Shown here one piece after another: positions 27,735-35,913 of a stretch of 64,000 nucleotides of DNA. How positions within the stretch are numbered: the first letter of the stretch is position 1; the number at the start of each line of letters is the position of its first letter. The position numbers were made by a program, and so were the translations under genes. The DNA is from Rhodospirillales bacterium. GTDB taxonomy: Bacteria > Pseudomonadota > Alphaproteobacteria > Rhodospirillales > SHVQ01. The notes beneath the pieces are model-generated. The model was not told where the DNA came from. It saw only the letters and a list, made by a program, of their open reading frames with translations, and ran no database searches. Location of the stretch: NCBI GenBank assembly GCA_009694195.1, contig SHVQ01000011.1:1-64000 (forward strand), read 5' to 3'.

Positions 27735-29000
27735 TCAGACGGCCTTGACGAGCGCGTGCCGCTTCTTGCCGGCGGAAAGCTTGATGATGCCGAGCGCGCT
27801 GTCCACGTCGGCGAGCGTCACCGCCTGGGTTTCGGTTTTGATGGGCGTATCGTTGATGCGCCCGCCGCCGCCCTTGATGAGCCGGCGCGCCTCCCCGTTC
27901 GATGCCGCGAGGCCCGCCCGGCGCAGCAGCTCGAACGCCGGAACGCCCTTGGCAAGCGCATCGCGCGAGACCTCGATGGTCGGCAGCTGATCGCCCTGGT
28001 TGCCGTCCTCGAACGTTTTGCGCGCCGTGTCGGCCGCGGCTTCGGCGGCGTCGGTCCCGTGCGCGAGGCGCGTGGTCTCGTTCGCGAGGATCTTCTTCGC
28101 CTCGTTGATCTCGGCGCCGCGCAAGGCTTCGAGCCGGGCGATCTCCTGTGTGGGCAGGTCGGTGAAGAGCCGCAGGAATCGCCCGACGTCGGCGTCTTCC
28201 GTGTTCCGCCAGTATTGCCAGTAGTCGTAGGGCGTGAGCACCTCGGCGTTCAGCCAGACCGCGCCTTCGGCCGTCTTCCCCATTTTGGCGCCGGACGCCG
28301 TGGTGAGCAGCGGCGTCGTCAGGCCGAACAGCGCCCGCTCGTCGACCCGGCGGGCGAGATCGACGCCGTTCACGATGTTGCCCCACTGGTCGGAGCCGCC
28401 CATTTGCAAGCGGCATTGCCGGCGGCGCGCGAGCTCGAGAAAATCATAGGCCTGCAGCACCATGTAGTTGAATTCGAGAAAGGTGAGCGGCTGCTCGCGC
28501 TCCAGGCGGAGCTTGACGCTGTCGAAGCTCAGCATGCGGTTGATCGAGAAGTGGCGGCCGTAGTCGCGGAGGAACGGAATGTACTCAAGGTCGTCCAGCC
28601 AGTCGGCGTTGTTGACCATGACGGCATCCGTGGGCCCATCGCCGAAGCTGAGAAAACGGGAGAAGACGCGCTTGATCCCGTCCATGTTGGCCGCGATGTC
28701 GGCGTCGGTCAGCAGCTTCCGCGCCTCGTCCTTGCCGGAGGGATCTCCGACCTTCGTGGTGCCGCCGCCCATCAGCACGATCGGCTTATGGCCGCTTTGC
28801 TGGAATCGCCTGAGCAGCATGATCGAAACCAGGCTTCCGACGTGCAGGCTCGGCGCCGTGCAATCGAACCCGATGTAGCCGGCGATCGGTGCTGACGCAG
28901 CAAGAACCGTATCCAGCCCCTCCAGGTCCGTGCACTGGTGCAGGTAGCCGCAGTCGATGATGGCTTGGATGAATTCCGAGCGATAACGGGTCATGATCAC
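27735..29000 (-). CDS. tyrS: Tyrosyl-tRNA synthetase
   Basis: The 421-residue class I synthetase has the HIGH-type motif HVGS and the KMSKS-type motif KMGKT ([14 protein letters not shown]). Its tyrosine/anticodon features QWGNIV and a C-terminal S4-like domain are also present. GTG at 29000 has a GGAG site eight bases upstream. An ATG two codons later is the alternative. It is divergent from anmK, a common proteobacterial arrangement, with two dehydrogenases downstream. Confidence 0.96.
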   Translation of the reverse strand: MIMTRYRSEFIQAIIDCGYLHQCTDLEGLDTVLAASAPIAGYIGFDCTAPSLHVGSLVSIMLLRRFQQSGHKPIVLMGGGTTKVGDPSGKDEARKLLTDADIAANMDGIKRVFSRFLSFGDGPTDAVMVNNADWLDDLEYIPFLRDYGRHFSINRMLSFDSVKLRLEREQPLTFLEFNYMVLQAYDFLELARRRQCRLQMGGSDQWGNIVNGVDLARRVDERALFGLTTPLLTTASGAKMGKTAEGAVWLNAEVLTPYDYWQYWRNTEDADVGRFLRLFTDLPTQEIARLEALRGAEINEAKKILANETTRLAHGTDAAEAAADTARKTFEDGNQGDQLPTIEVSRDALAKGVPAFELLRRAGLAASNGEARRLIKGGGGRINDTPIKTETQAVTLADVDSALGIIKLSAGKKRHALVKAV

Positions 29001-29107
29001 GATCTTTGCTCCGCCGCGGCCGAACAGCTCGAACCTTGCGGGGAGGGCGCGTAATTAACCACAATCGACAGGCACGGACAACGACGGCACCGCAGGAGAG
29101 TCCAATC

Positions 29108-30211
29108 GTGGATCAAAAACCCCTCGTCGCCATCGGCCTGATGAGCGGCACCTCGCTCGACGGGATCGATGCGGCCATCGTGAAGACGGACGGCGTCGCC
29201 ATTCAAGCCTTCGGGCTCGCCCGAACCTACCCGTATCCCGACGACTTTCGCCGCCGCCTGCGGGACCTCTTGGGCCGCGAGACGAAACCCGACGACCAAG
29301 CGGTTGTCGTCGATCTCACCCTCAAGCACGCCGATGCGGTTATCAGCTTGCTGGCCGACAACGCCCTCGCGCCCTCTGCTGTCGATGTCATCGGTTTCCA
29401 CGGACAGACCGTGCTGCATCAACCCGAGCGCGGCATCACCCGTCAGGTCGGCGACGCGGCGCTCCTCGCCTCCCGGACAGGCATTCGCGTGGTGGCCGAT
29501 TTCCGCAGCCGTGATGTCGCCGCCGGCGGCCAGGGGGCGCCGCTCGTGCCCCTTTTCCATCAGGCCCTCGCGCGGGATATCCAAAAGCCTTTGGCCGTGC
29601 TTAACTTGGGCGGCGTCGGCAACGTCACCTATCTTGGACCGGGCGAGCCCGGCGACCAAAGCAACGTGATCGCCTTCGATACCGGCCCGGGCAACGCGCT
29701 CATCGACGACTGGATCGTGAAGAAGACCGGCAGGGCTTACGATGCCGATGGCGGGCTCGCGGCGAGCGGGCGCGTCGATGAAGAGGCCTTGCGGCGCCTC
29801 CTCGATCACGACTATTTCGCGCGCCGGCCGCCGAAATCCCTCGACCGCAACGATTTCAACCCGGCCCCGGTGGCCAAGCTCTCGGCCGCCGATGGGGCGG
29901 CGACGCTCACCGCGTTCAGCGCGCGGTCCGTCGGGCGCGCGGTCAAGTTCCTGCCCCGTCCTCCGCGGCGTTGGCTTGTCGCCGGAGGCGGGCGCCACAA
30001 TCGGGCGCTCATGCGTGAACTGCAGAAGGTCCTGGGCGTCCCGGTGGACGCCGTCGAATCGGCGGGGTGGCGGGGCGACGATCTCGAGGCGCAGGCATTC
30101 GCCTTTCTCGCCGTGCGGTCCCTCTATGCGCTCCCGATCAGCCTGCCCACGACGACCGGCGTGCCTCGGCCGATGACCGGCGGCACGTTGCATAAGCCGG
30201 GAGGCCGCTAA
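29108..30211 (+). CDS. anmK: Anhydro-N-acetylmuramic acid kinase
   Basis: The 367-residue kinase recycles cell-wall anhydroMurNAc to MurNAc-6-phosphate. It has GLMSGTSLDGID at the N-terminus, GFHGQTVLHQ, NLGGVGNVTYL and AFDTGPGNALIDDW, all typical of AnmK. GTG at 29108 is the start, with an AGGAG site about nine bases before. It is divergent from tyrS. Confidence 0.95.
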   Translation: MDQKPLVAIGLMSGTSLDGIDAAIVKTDGVAIQAFGLARTYPYPDDFRRRLRDLLGRETKPDDQAVVVDLTLKHADAVISLLADNALAPSAVDVIGFHGQTVLHQPERGITRQVGDAALLASRTGIRVVADFRSRDVAAGGQGAPLVPLFHQALARDIQKPLAVLNLGGVGNVTYLGPGEPGDQSNVIAFDTGPGNALIDDWIVKKTGRAYDADGGLAASGRVDEEALRRLLDHDYFARRPPKSLDRNDFNPAPVAKLSAADGAATLTAFSARSVGRAVKFLPRPPRRWLVAGGGRHNRALMRELQKVLGVPVDAVESAGWRGDDLEAQAFAFLAVRSLYALPISLPTTTGVPRPMTGGTLHKPGGR

Positions 30212-30226
30212 AGGCACGGGGCACGT

Positions 30227-30293
30227 CGTCATTCCCGCCTGCCTGCGCGAAGCCGAAGCGGCTTCGCTTCGGCGGAGGCAGGCGGGAATGACG
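30227..30293. repeat. 67-bp hairpin element between anmK and prfB
   Basis: Perfect 18-bp arms (30227-30244 and 30276-30293) carry the same TCATTCCCGC word as the dispersed repeats. A second 8-bp stem (GCCGAAGC/GCTTCGGC) lies inside them. It is between two convergent genes, so it can act as a bidirectional terminator or RNA stabiliser. Confidence 0.85.
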
Positions 30294-30302
30294 GAACGAG
30301 AG

Positions 30303-31425
30303 CTAGCTCTTTTTCTGCTCGGCGCCGCCGCGGACGCGGGCGGCCAGCGCCGCGGCCATGAACGGATCGAGATCGCCGTCGAGCACCGCCGTCACGTTGG
30401 AGGTTTCGACGCCGGTGCGGAGATCCTTCACCATCTGATAGGGCTGCATGACATAAGAGCGGATCTGGTGGCCCCAGCCGATGTCGCTCTTCGCCGCGTG
30501 ATCGGCCTGCACCTTGGCTTCCCGCTTCTGCAATTCCTGCTCGTAGAGGCGGGCTTGCAGCATCTTCATCGCGGTCGCGCGATTGCGATGCTGGGAGCGG
30601 TCGTTCTGGCACTGGACGACGATGTTGGTCGGAATGTGGGTGATGCGGACCGCGCTGTCCGTCCTGTTCACGTGCTGGCCGCCGGCGCCCGAGGCACGGT
30701 AGGTGTCGATGCGGAGATCCTTCTCCTCGATCTCGATTTTGATTTCGTCCTCGACCACGGGATACACCCACGCGGAGGCAAAGCTCGTGTGGCGCCGCGC
30801 GTTGGAATCGAACGGCGAAATCCGGACCAGCCGATGGACCCCGCTTTCCGTCTTCAACCAGCCGTAGGCGTTCGGCCCCATCACCTTGATGCTGGCCGAC
30901 TTGATGCCGGCGCCTTCCCCCGGGCTCTCTTCCAGCCACTCGATCTTGTAGCCGTGGGCCTCGGCCCAGCGCGCGTACATCCGGAGCAGCATGTCGGCCC
31001 AGTCCTGGGCTTCGGTGCCGCCGGCGCCGGCGTGGACTTCGAGATAACAATCGTTGGCGTCGGCCTCGCCCGACAGCAGCGTCTCCAGCTCCGCCTTGTC
31101 GGTCGCCTGGCCCAAGGCCATCAGGGCGGCGGCGGCCTCGTCGGCGACCGACTTGTCGCTCTCCGCCTCGCCCATTTCGAGCAGCTCCAAGTTGTCGGCG
31201 AGGCTTCGCTCGAAATCATCGACGATCTTGATGCCGCGCTCCAGGCGGGTCCGCACCCGCATGACCGCCTGCGCCTGCTCGGGATGATCCCAGAACTTGG
31301 GGTCCTCGGCCCGGGCGTTCAGCTCGACCACGCGCGTCTTCGCGGCGGCGTAGTCAAAGATGCCTCCTCAGCAGCGCGAGGGACTGCTTGACCTTGTCGA
31401 CGACGGTGACGATTTCGGCGCGCAT
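30303..31425 (-). CDS. prfB: Peptide chain release factor 2, programmed frameshift
   Basis: RF2 ends translation at UGA and UAA. The reading frame starts with ATG at 31425, runs 23 codons and meets UGA at 31356-31354. The slippery CTT-TGA-C (31359-31353) follows an internal AGGAGG ribosome site (31368-31363) by three bases. This is the textbook +1 autoregulatory frameshift, here with a perfect Shine-Dalgarno. After the shift it continues as [15 protein letters not shown] and so on, for 373 residues in total. Motifs are SPF (ISPFDSN) and GGQ ([12 protein letters not shown]). Confidence 0.95.
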
Positions 31426-31520
31426 TTGAGGAAGCCCGCTTTCGGGACGTTCTTCGGATTGGGGTTTTTAGCGAGGAACGCCCTCGGGAACAAGGGCGAC
31501 GGAAGCCGGCAGCGTCCGAG

Positions 31521-33947
31521 TCAGTAGAGGCCGCCCGTGCCGGACGAGGGAGCGCCGCCGCCGAGCGACGCCGCGCCGGTGACGCCCTCCAGCACCGGCT
31601 TCTGGCCCGCCGGAACCGTTCCCGGCTTGAACGCTTCGAGGATGACGTTGCGCTCGCCCAGCTCGGCCAGTTGTCCGTTGGCGGAGTTGACGCGAACGAG
31701 CCGGATGCCCGGCGGAATCCGGAAGGGCGTCGCGGACTTATCGGCGAGCGCCGCGGCCATGAAGTCGCGAAACACCGGCGCCGCCACGGACCCGCCCGTT
31801 TCGCGCTCGCCGAGATTTTTCGGCTCGTCGTAGCCGATGAACACGCCGACGGCCAAGTCGGGCGAGAACCCGACGAACCAAGCATCCTGCTGGTCGTTGG
31901 TGGTTCCGGTTTTCCCCGCGAGCGGCTTTCCCACCTCTCGGATGACGCGGCCGGTCCCGCGCTCGACCACGCCCTGCAGCATCGAAACCATCTGATAGGC
32001 GCTCGCGGCATCGCTGACGAGGGGCCGCGCGTCCGGAACTTCCGGTGCCGGTTGACGGGTCCAGAACAGCGCCTGGCAGTTGGCGCACGGCCGCACATCG
32101 TGACGGAAAATCGTCCGCCCATGGCGATCCTGGATTCGGTCGATCAGCGTCGGCGTGATCTTGTGGCCGCCGTTGACGAACATCGCGTACGCCGCGGTCA
32201 GGCGGAGCAACGTCGTTTCGCCGGCCCCGAGCGACATGGAGAGCTGCAGGGGAAGCTCGTCGACGACGCCGAAGCGCTGCGCGCAGTCGGCAACCTTGTC
32301 GATCCCGATCGTCTGAGCCAAGCGCACGGTCATCAGGTTGCGGGATTTCTCAAGGCCGGTCCGCAAGGTGCTCGGACCGAAGTAATCGTTCGAGTAATTG
32401 GCCGGCCGCCACTTGGGCAGCCCCGGACCCTGGTCGATGACGAAGGGCGCGTCGAGGACCAACGTGGACGGCGTAAATCCCTGGTCGAGCGCGGCCAGGT
32501 AAACGAACGGCTTGAAGGCGGAGCCGGGCTGGCGCTTGGCTTGCGTCACCCGGTTGAATTGACTGCGCTTGAAGTCGTACCCGCCGGACATGGCAAGCAC
32601 GCGGCCGGTATGGGGATCGAGGGCGACCAACGATCCTTCGATGTCGGGAATTTGCGAGAGCGCGAACGTTCCTTCGGGGTATGCGTGCCCCTGGTCGTCT
32701 TTCGTGGCCGGCACCACCACCACCACGTCGCTGACCGCGAGGACGTCGGAGGGTGTCCGTACGGCGGGCCCGAGCTTCTGTTCCGGCTTCCACGCCCGCG
32801 CCCACTTCATTTCGGCGAGCGGGATCGTCCCGCGAACGCCGTTCGCGAAGCCGACTTGGGCGCTCGTCTCATCGACGCTGATTACGACCGCCGGATAGCG
32901 GTCGCCGAGCCCGCCGGGAAGCGGGATCTGGTAAAGGGCTTCGCGCCAATCCATGCCGCGGGGCGCTCGGCCGATCGGGCCTCGCCATCCATGCCGGCGG
33001 TCGTAGGTCTCAAGCCCGGCCCTGAGCACGCGGGACGCGATCGTCTGCAGGCGCGGGTCCAGCGTCGTTCGAACGGAAAGTCCGCCCTTGTAGAGCTGCG
33101 ACTCGCCGTAGCGCTGGGCAAGCTCGCGCCGCACTTCCTCGGCAAAATAGTCGGCGACGACGAATTCCGTATCCGTGCGCGGCTGGATCGCAAGCGCGGT
33201 CGACCGCGCGCGTTGGGCCTCGTCCTCGCCGATGAAACCCGCAATCACCATGCGGCCGATGACGTAATCGCGCCGCTCCCGCGCCTGCTGGGCGTAGCGC
33301 ACGGGATGATAGTTGCTGGGCGCCTTCGGCAGGCCGGCCAGATAGGCGGCCTCTTCCACCGACAGCTCGTCGAGCGACTTGTTGAAATAGTTGAGCGCAG
33401 CCGAGGCGACGCCGTAGGAGCTCAAGCCCAGGTATATCTCGTTCAGATAAAGCTCGAGGATGCGGTCCTTTGCGAGCGATCGCTCGATCCGGAACGAGAG
33501 GATGGCTTCCTTGATTTTCCGCGTCCAGGAAACCTCGTTGGTCAGCAGGAAATTCTTGGCGACCTGCTGGGTGATCGTGGATGCGCCCACCGGGCGGCGG
33601 TCGCTGCCCCAGTTCTTCAAGTTGGTCACTCCGGCGCGCACGATGCCGAGCACGTCGATGCCGGAGTGTTGATAGAAATTCCTGTCCTCAGCCGCGAGAA
33701 ACGCGTTCACGACCATCTGCGGCATCGCCTTGACCGGCACGAAGACCCGCCGCTCCGTCGCATACTCCGCGATCAGCCGGCCGTCGCCGCCGTGGATGCG
33801 CGTCGTCACCGGCGGCTCGTATTGGGCAAGCTGGCGATAGTCCGGAAGGTCGCGCCCGAAGGCGTGGAAGACGTAGATGGTGCCGCCCGCCCCGGCGATG
33901 GCGACAAGGACGAGGACCGATACTGCGATAACGACGGCCTTCACCAT
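31521..33947 (-). CDS. mrcA: Penicillin-binding protein 1A
   Basis: The 808-residue bifunctional peptidoglycan synthase has one N-terminal helix (VVIAVSVLVLVAIAGAGG) and a GT51 domain (AAEDRNFYQHSG, GASTITQQVAKNF). An OB-like insert follows, then a transpeptidase with SxxK (PGSAFKPFV), SxN (SRN) and KTGTT. The ATG at 33947 gives a normal short cytoplasmic N-terminus. A TTG at 34037 would add 30 residues. It lies between amiC and prfB, an alphaproteobacterial gene order. Confidence 0.95.
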   Translation of the reverse strand: MVKAVVIAVSVLVLVAIAGAGGTIYVFHAFGRDLPDYRQLAQYEPPVTTRIHGGDGRLIAEYATERRVFVPVKAMPQMVVNAFLAAEDRNFYQHSGIDVLGIVRAGVTNLKNWGSDRRPVGASTITQQVAKNFLLTNEVSWTRKIKEAILSFRIERSLAKDRILELYLNEIYLGLSSYGVASAALNYFNKSLDELSVEEAAYLAGLPKAPSNYHPVRYAQQARERRDYVIGRMVIAGFIGEDEAQRARSTALAIQPRTDTEFVVADYFAEEVRRELAQRYGESQLYKGGLSVRTTLDPRLQTIASRVLRAGLETYDRRHGWRGPIGRAPRGMDWREALYQIPLPGGLGDRYPAVVISVDETSAQVGFANGVRGTIPLAEMKWARAWKPEQKLGPAVRTPSDVLAVSDVVVVVPATKDDQGHAYPEGTFALSQIPDIEGSLVALDPHTGRVLAMSGGYDFKRSQFNRVTQAKRQPGSAFKPFVYLAALDQGFTPSTLVLDAPFVIDQGPGLPKWRPANYSNDYFGPSTLRTGLEKSRNLMTVRLAQTIGIDKVADCAQRFGVVDELPLQLSMSLGAGETTLLRLTAAYAMFVNGGHKITPTLIDRIQDRHGRTIFRHDVRPCANCQALFWTRQPAPEVPDARPLVSDAASAYQMVSMLQGVVERGTGRVIREVGKPLAGKTGTTNDQQDAWFVGFSPDLAVGVFIGYDEPKNLGERETGGSVAAPVFRDFMAAALADKSATPFRIPPGIRLVRVNSANGQLAELGERNVILEAFKPGTVPAGQKPVLEGVTGAASLGGGAPSSGTGGLY

Positions 33948-34140
33948 GAGGTCGGTCCCGACTCCCGGCTCAAATCCGAAGGTACCCCATCGCTCCACCG
34001 GCCGACGACGGTCGAGCGGCTGGGCGGGCGCGAGCAAAAGGTTAATCCACTATAGCGCATTCATCATCCCGGCGTTCTGCCATTTACCCACCAAAAATGG
34101 CCGTTGTGTGGCGGCGCTCGTGCGGTTGCGAAGGGAATCG

Positions 34141-35466
34141 TTACTTCCCGTGCGTTTCTTCGACCCGCGAGAAGTAGGCATCGACGGCGCGGAGCGCCGC
34201 GTTGGCGAGGCGCATCCGATACTTTTTCAGTTTCAAGTTCCGCTCGTCCTCGGGGTTGGACAGGAAGCCCAGCTCAAGCAGGACGGAGGGCACATCCGGC
34301 GCTTTCAGGACCGCAAAGCCGGCAAACCGGTGGGTGTTGCGAAGAACCGCGGTCTCGCCCCGCAGCTGCTGGATGAGCCCGCCGGCGAACCGGGCGGATT
34401 CGTTCATCGTTTCCCGTTGGGCGAGATCGATGAGAATGCTGGTCACTTCGGGGGTCTCGTGGGAAAGGTCGAGGCCTGCGATGAGGTCGGCCTTGTTCTC
34501 TTTTTCCGCGAGATCGGCCGCCTCTTGGTCCGACGCCGTTTCCGAAAGCGTATAGACGGACGGGCCGGTGACGCCGCGGTTCTTGATCGCATCGGCGTGA
34601 ATGGAAAGAAAAAGATCGGCTCGCGCCTCGCGTGCCATGCTGACCCGATCGCGAAGACGCATGAAGACATCGCGGTCGCGCGTGAGCTGGATGCGATAGC
34701 GGCCGCTGCCCTCCAGCAGACTCTTCATCTCCAACGCGACCGCAAGGGTGATGTCCTTCTCGTAAATCCCGCTGACGCCGACCGTGCCGGGGTCGGCACC
34801 CCCATGTCCGGGATCGATCACAACCAGACGCTTCTGCCGCTTCTTGGGCGTTTCCGGCTTGCGCGGGGCGCGCTCGGCGGCGGGCGGCGGCGCGGCTGCG
34901 AGCTTCGCGCTCGGCGTCGGGACGGGGGCCGGGGAGGCGGCGAGCGGCGCTGCGGGCTCGGCCGGCACGGCCGTGGCGATGACCAGGGGCGGCTGCCGGA
35001 GTCCGGACGTGAACGCCTGATCGGATGTTTCGGCGAAGTCGAGCACCAGCCGATAGCCGTTGGCAGAGGTCGGCTGCAAGAGGAACGCGGTCGCGACGGC
35101 GGCCGGCGCCTTCACCTCGAGGACGATGCGCGAATGGCCGGGCTTGAAGAGCCCATACCGGAGCGTCTTGAAAAGACCGGTCGCCGCCGGCAGCGGCCGC
35201 TGCGGGAGCTGCCAGCCGACTTCCGGCAAATCGACGACCAGACGGTACGGATCGGCCAGGGTGAAAACGCGGAATTCGACCTGTTTCGTCAGCTCGAGGA
35301 CGAAGCGGGTTCGGCCATCCGCCTGTTGCCCCACTCGAAGATCGGTCGCGATGACTTCGGCGGCAGCGGCGCTTCCCAGACCGGCAAGGCTGCCCAGGGC
35401 AAGTTCGCAGGCCATTAACCCTGCAAAAACAGAGACTTGACGCAAAACCCACATCCCAGAGGCCAT
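34141..35466 (-). CDS. amiC: N-acetylmuramoyl-L-alanine amidase (AmiC-type)
   Basis: The 441-residue periplasmic amidase has a signal peptide (ending near GSAAAAE), an AMIN domain (about residues 35-150), a Pro/Ala-rich linker and an Amidase_3 domain. That domain carries zinc ligands in DPGHGGADPG, the EKD motif and SIHADAIK. A C-terminal ELGFLSNPEDE holds the catalytic glutamate. It splits peptidoglycan at division. It is divergent from rne and is followed by mrcA after a 193-bp gap. Confidence 0.94.
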   Translation of the reverse strand: MASGMWVLRQVSVFAGLMACELALGSLAGLGSAAAAEVIATDLRVGQQADGRTRFVLELTKQVEFRVFTLADPYRLVVDLPEVGWQLPQRPLPAATGLFKTLRYGLFKPGHSRIVLEVKAPAAVATAFLLQPTSANGYRLVLDFAETSDQAFTSGLRQPPLVIATAVPAEPAAPLAASPAPVPTPSAKLAAAPPPAAERAPRKPETPKKRQKRLVVIDPGHGGADPGTVGVSGIYEKDITLAVALEMKSLLEGSGRYRIQLTRDRDVFMRLRDRVSMAREARADLFLSIHADAIKNRGVTGPSVYTLSETASDQEAADLAEKENKADLIAGLDLSHETPEVTSILIDLAQRETMNESARFAGGLIQQLRGETAVLRNTHRFAGFAVLKAPDVPSVLLELGFLSNPEDERNLKLKKYRMRLANAALRAVDAYFSRVEETHGK

Positions 35467-35500
35467 AAATCTAGCGGCAGAACGACGCAAAGCGCCTATA

Positions 35501-35528
35501 TATATACTACCTTGCGAATCGCCATCAA
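35501..35528 (-). promoter_or_regulatory. Putative amiC promoter
   Basis: On the minus strand TTGATG (35528-35523) is followed after 16 bases by TATATA (35506-35501). It lies inside an unusual TATATATATA run in an otherwise GC-rich area. This would start transcription about 27 bases before the amiC ATG. Confidence 0.5.
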
Positions 35529-35913
35529 CGATGGGTCTCTCGCCCGGAGATTCGAGCGGCCCGCATGCCCAGGAGTTTGGCCGCGCCGAACAAGGACGTT
35601 GCCGCCCTGGGGCTGGCCCGTTATCTTTTGTGCATGGCAGCGTCGAGGGGCGGCAAGCTCTCAAGCTTCGCTCGTGCTCGGTATGTCAGGCGGCACTATA
35701 TCGGTTGACTGAATCCACCGATTTGACTGCCGGTCAAGAACACTGAAGGTTTTTCCATGTCGGATCGCGCAGCGTGCGGAGTTGCTGATGTGGTCCCCGC
35801 CGTCGGATACGTGAGCGGGGCCCTCGCATGCGCCACCGGCTTTTACTCAACACAAATCGAATGTGGACCGCTCCATCGAACGGCGGCGGAGCCACTGTGG
35901 AGTTACGACTTTT
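35529..35913. other. Long rne leader region
   Basis: There is no gene in this divergent intergenic region of about 385 bp. It contains two TTGACTG words (35705 and 35723) and an inverted repeat TTGAC-N5-GTCAA at 35723-35737. A TATATC box is at 35697-35702, and hairpin-forming sequence lies near 35870-35900. A long structured leader fits the known autoregulation of rne mRNA by RNase E, but no element was identified with certainty. Confidence 0.4.
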
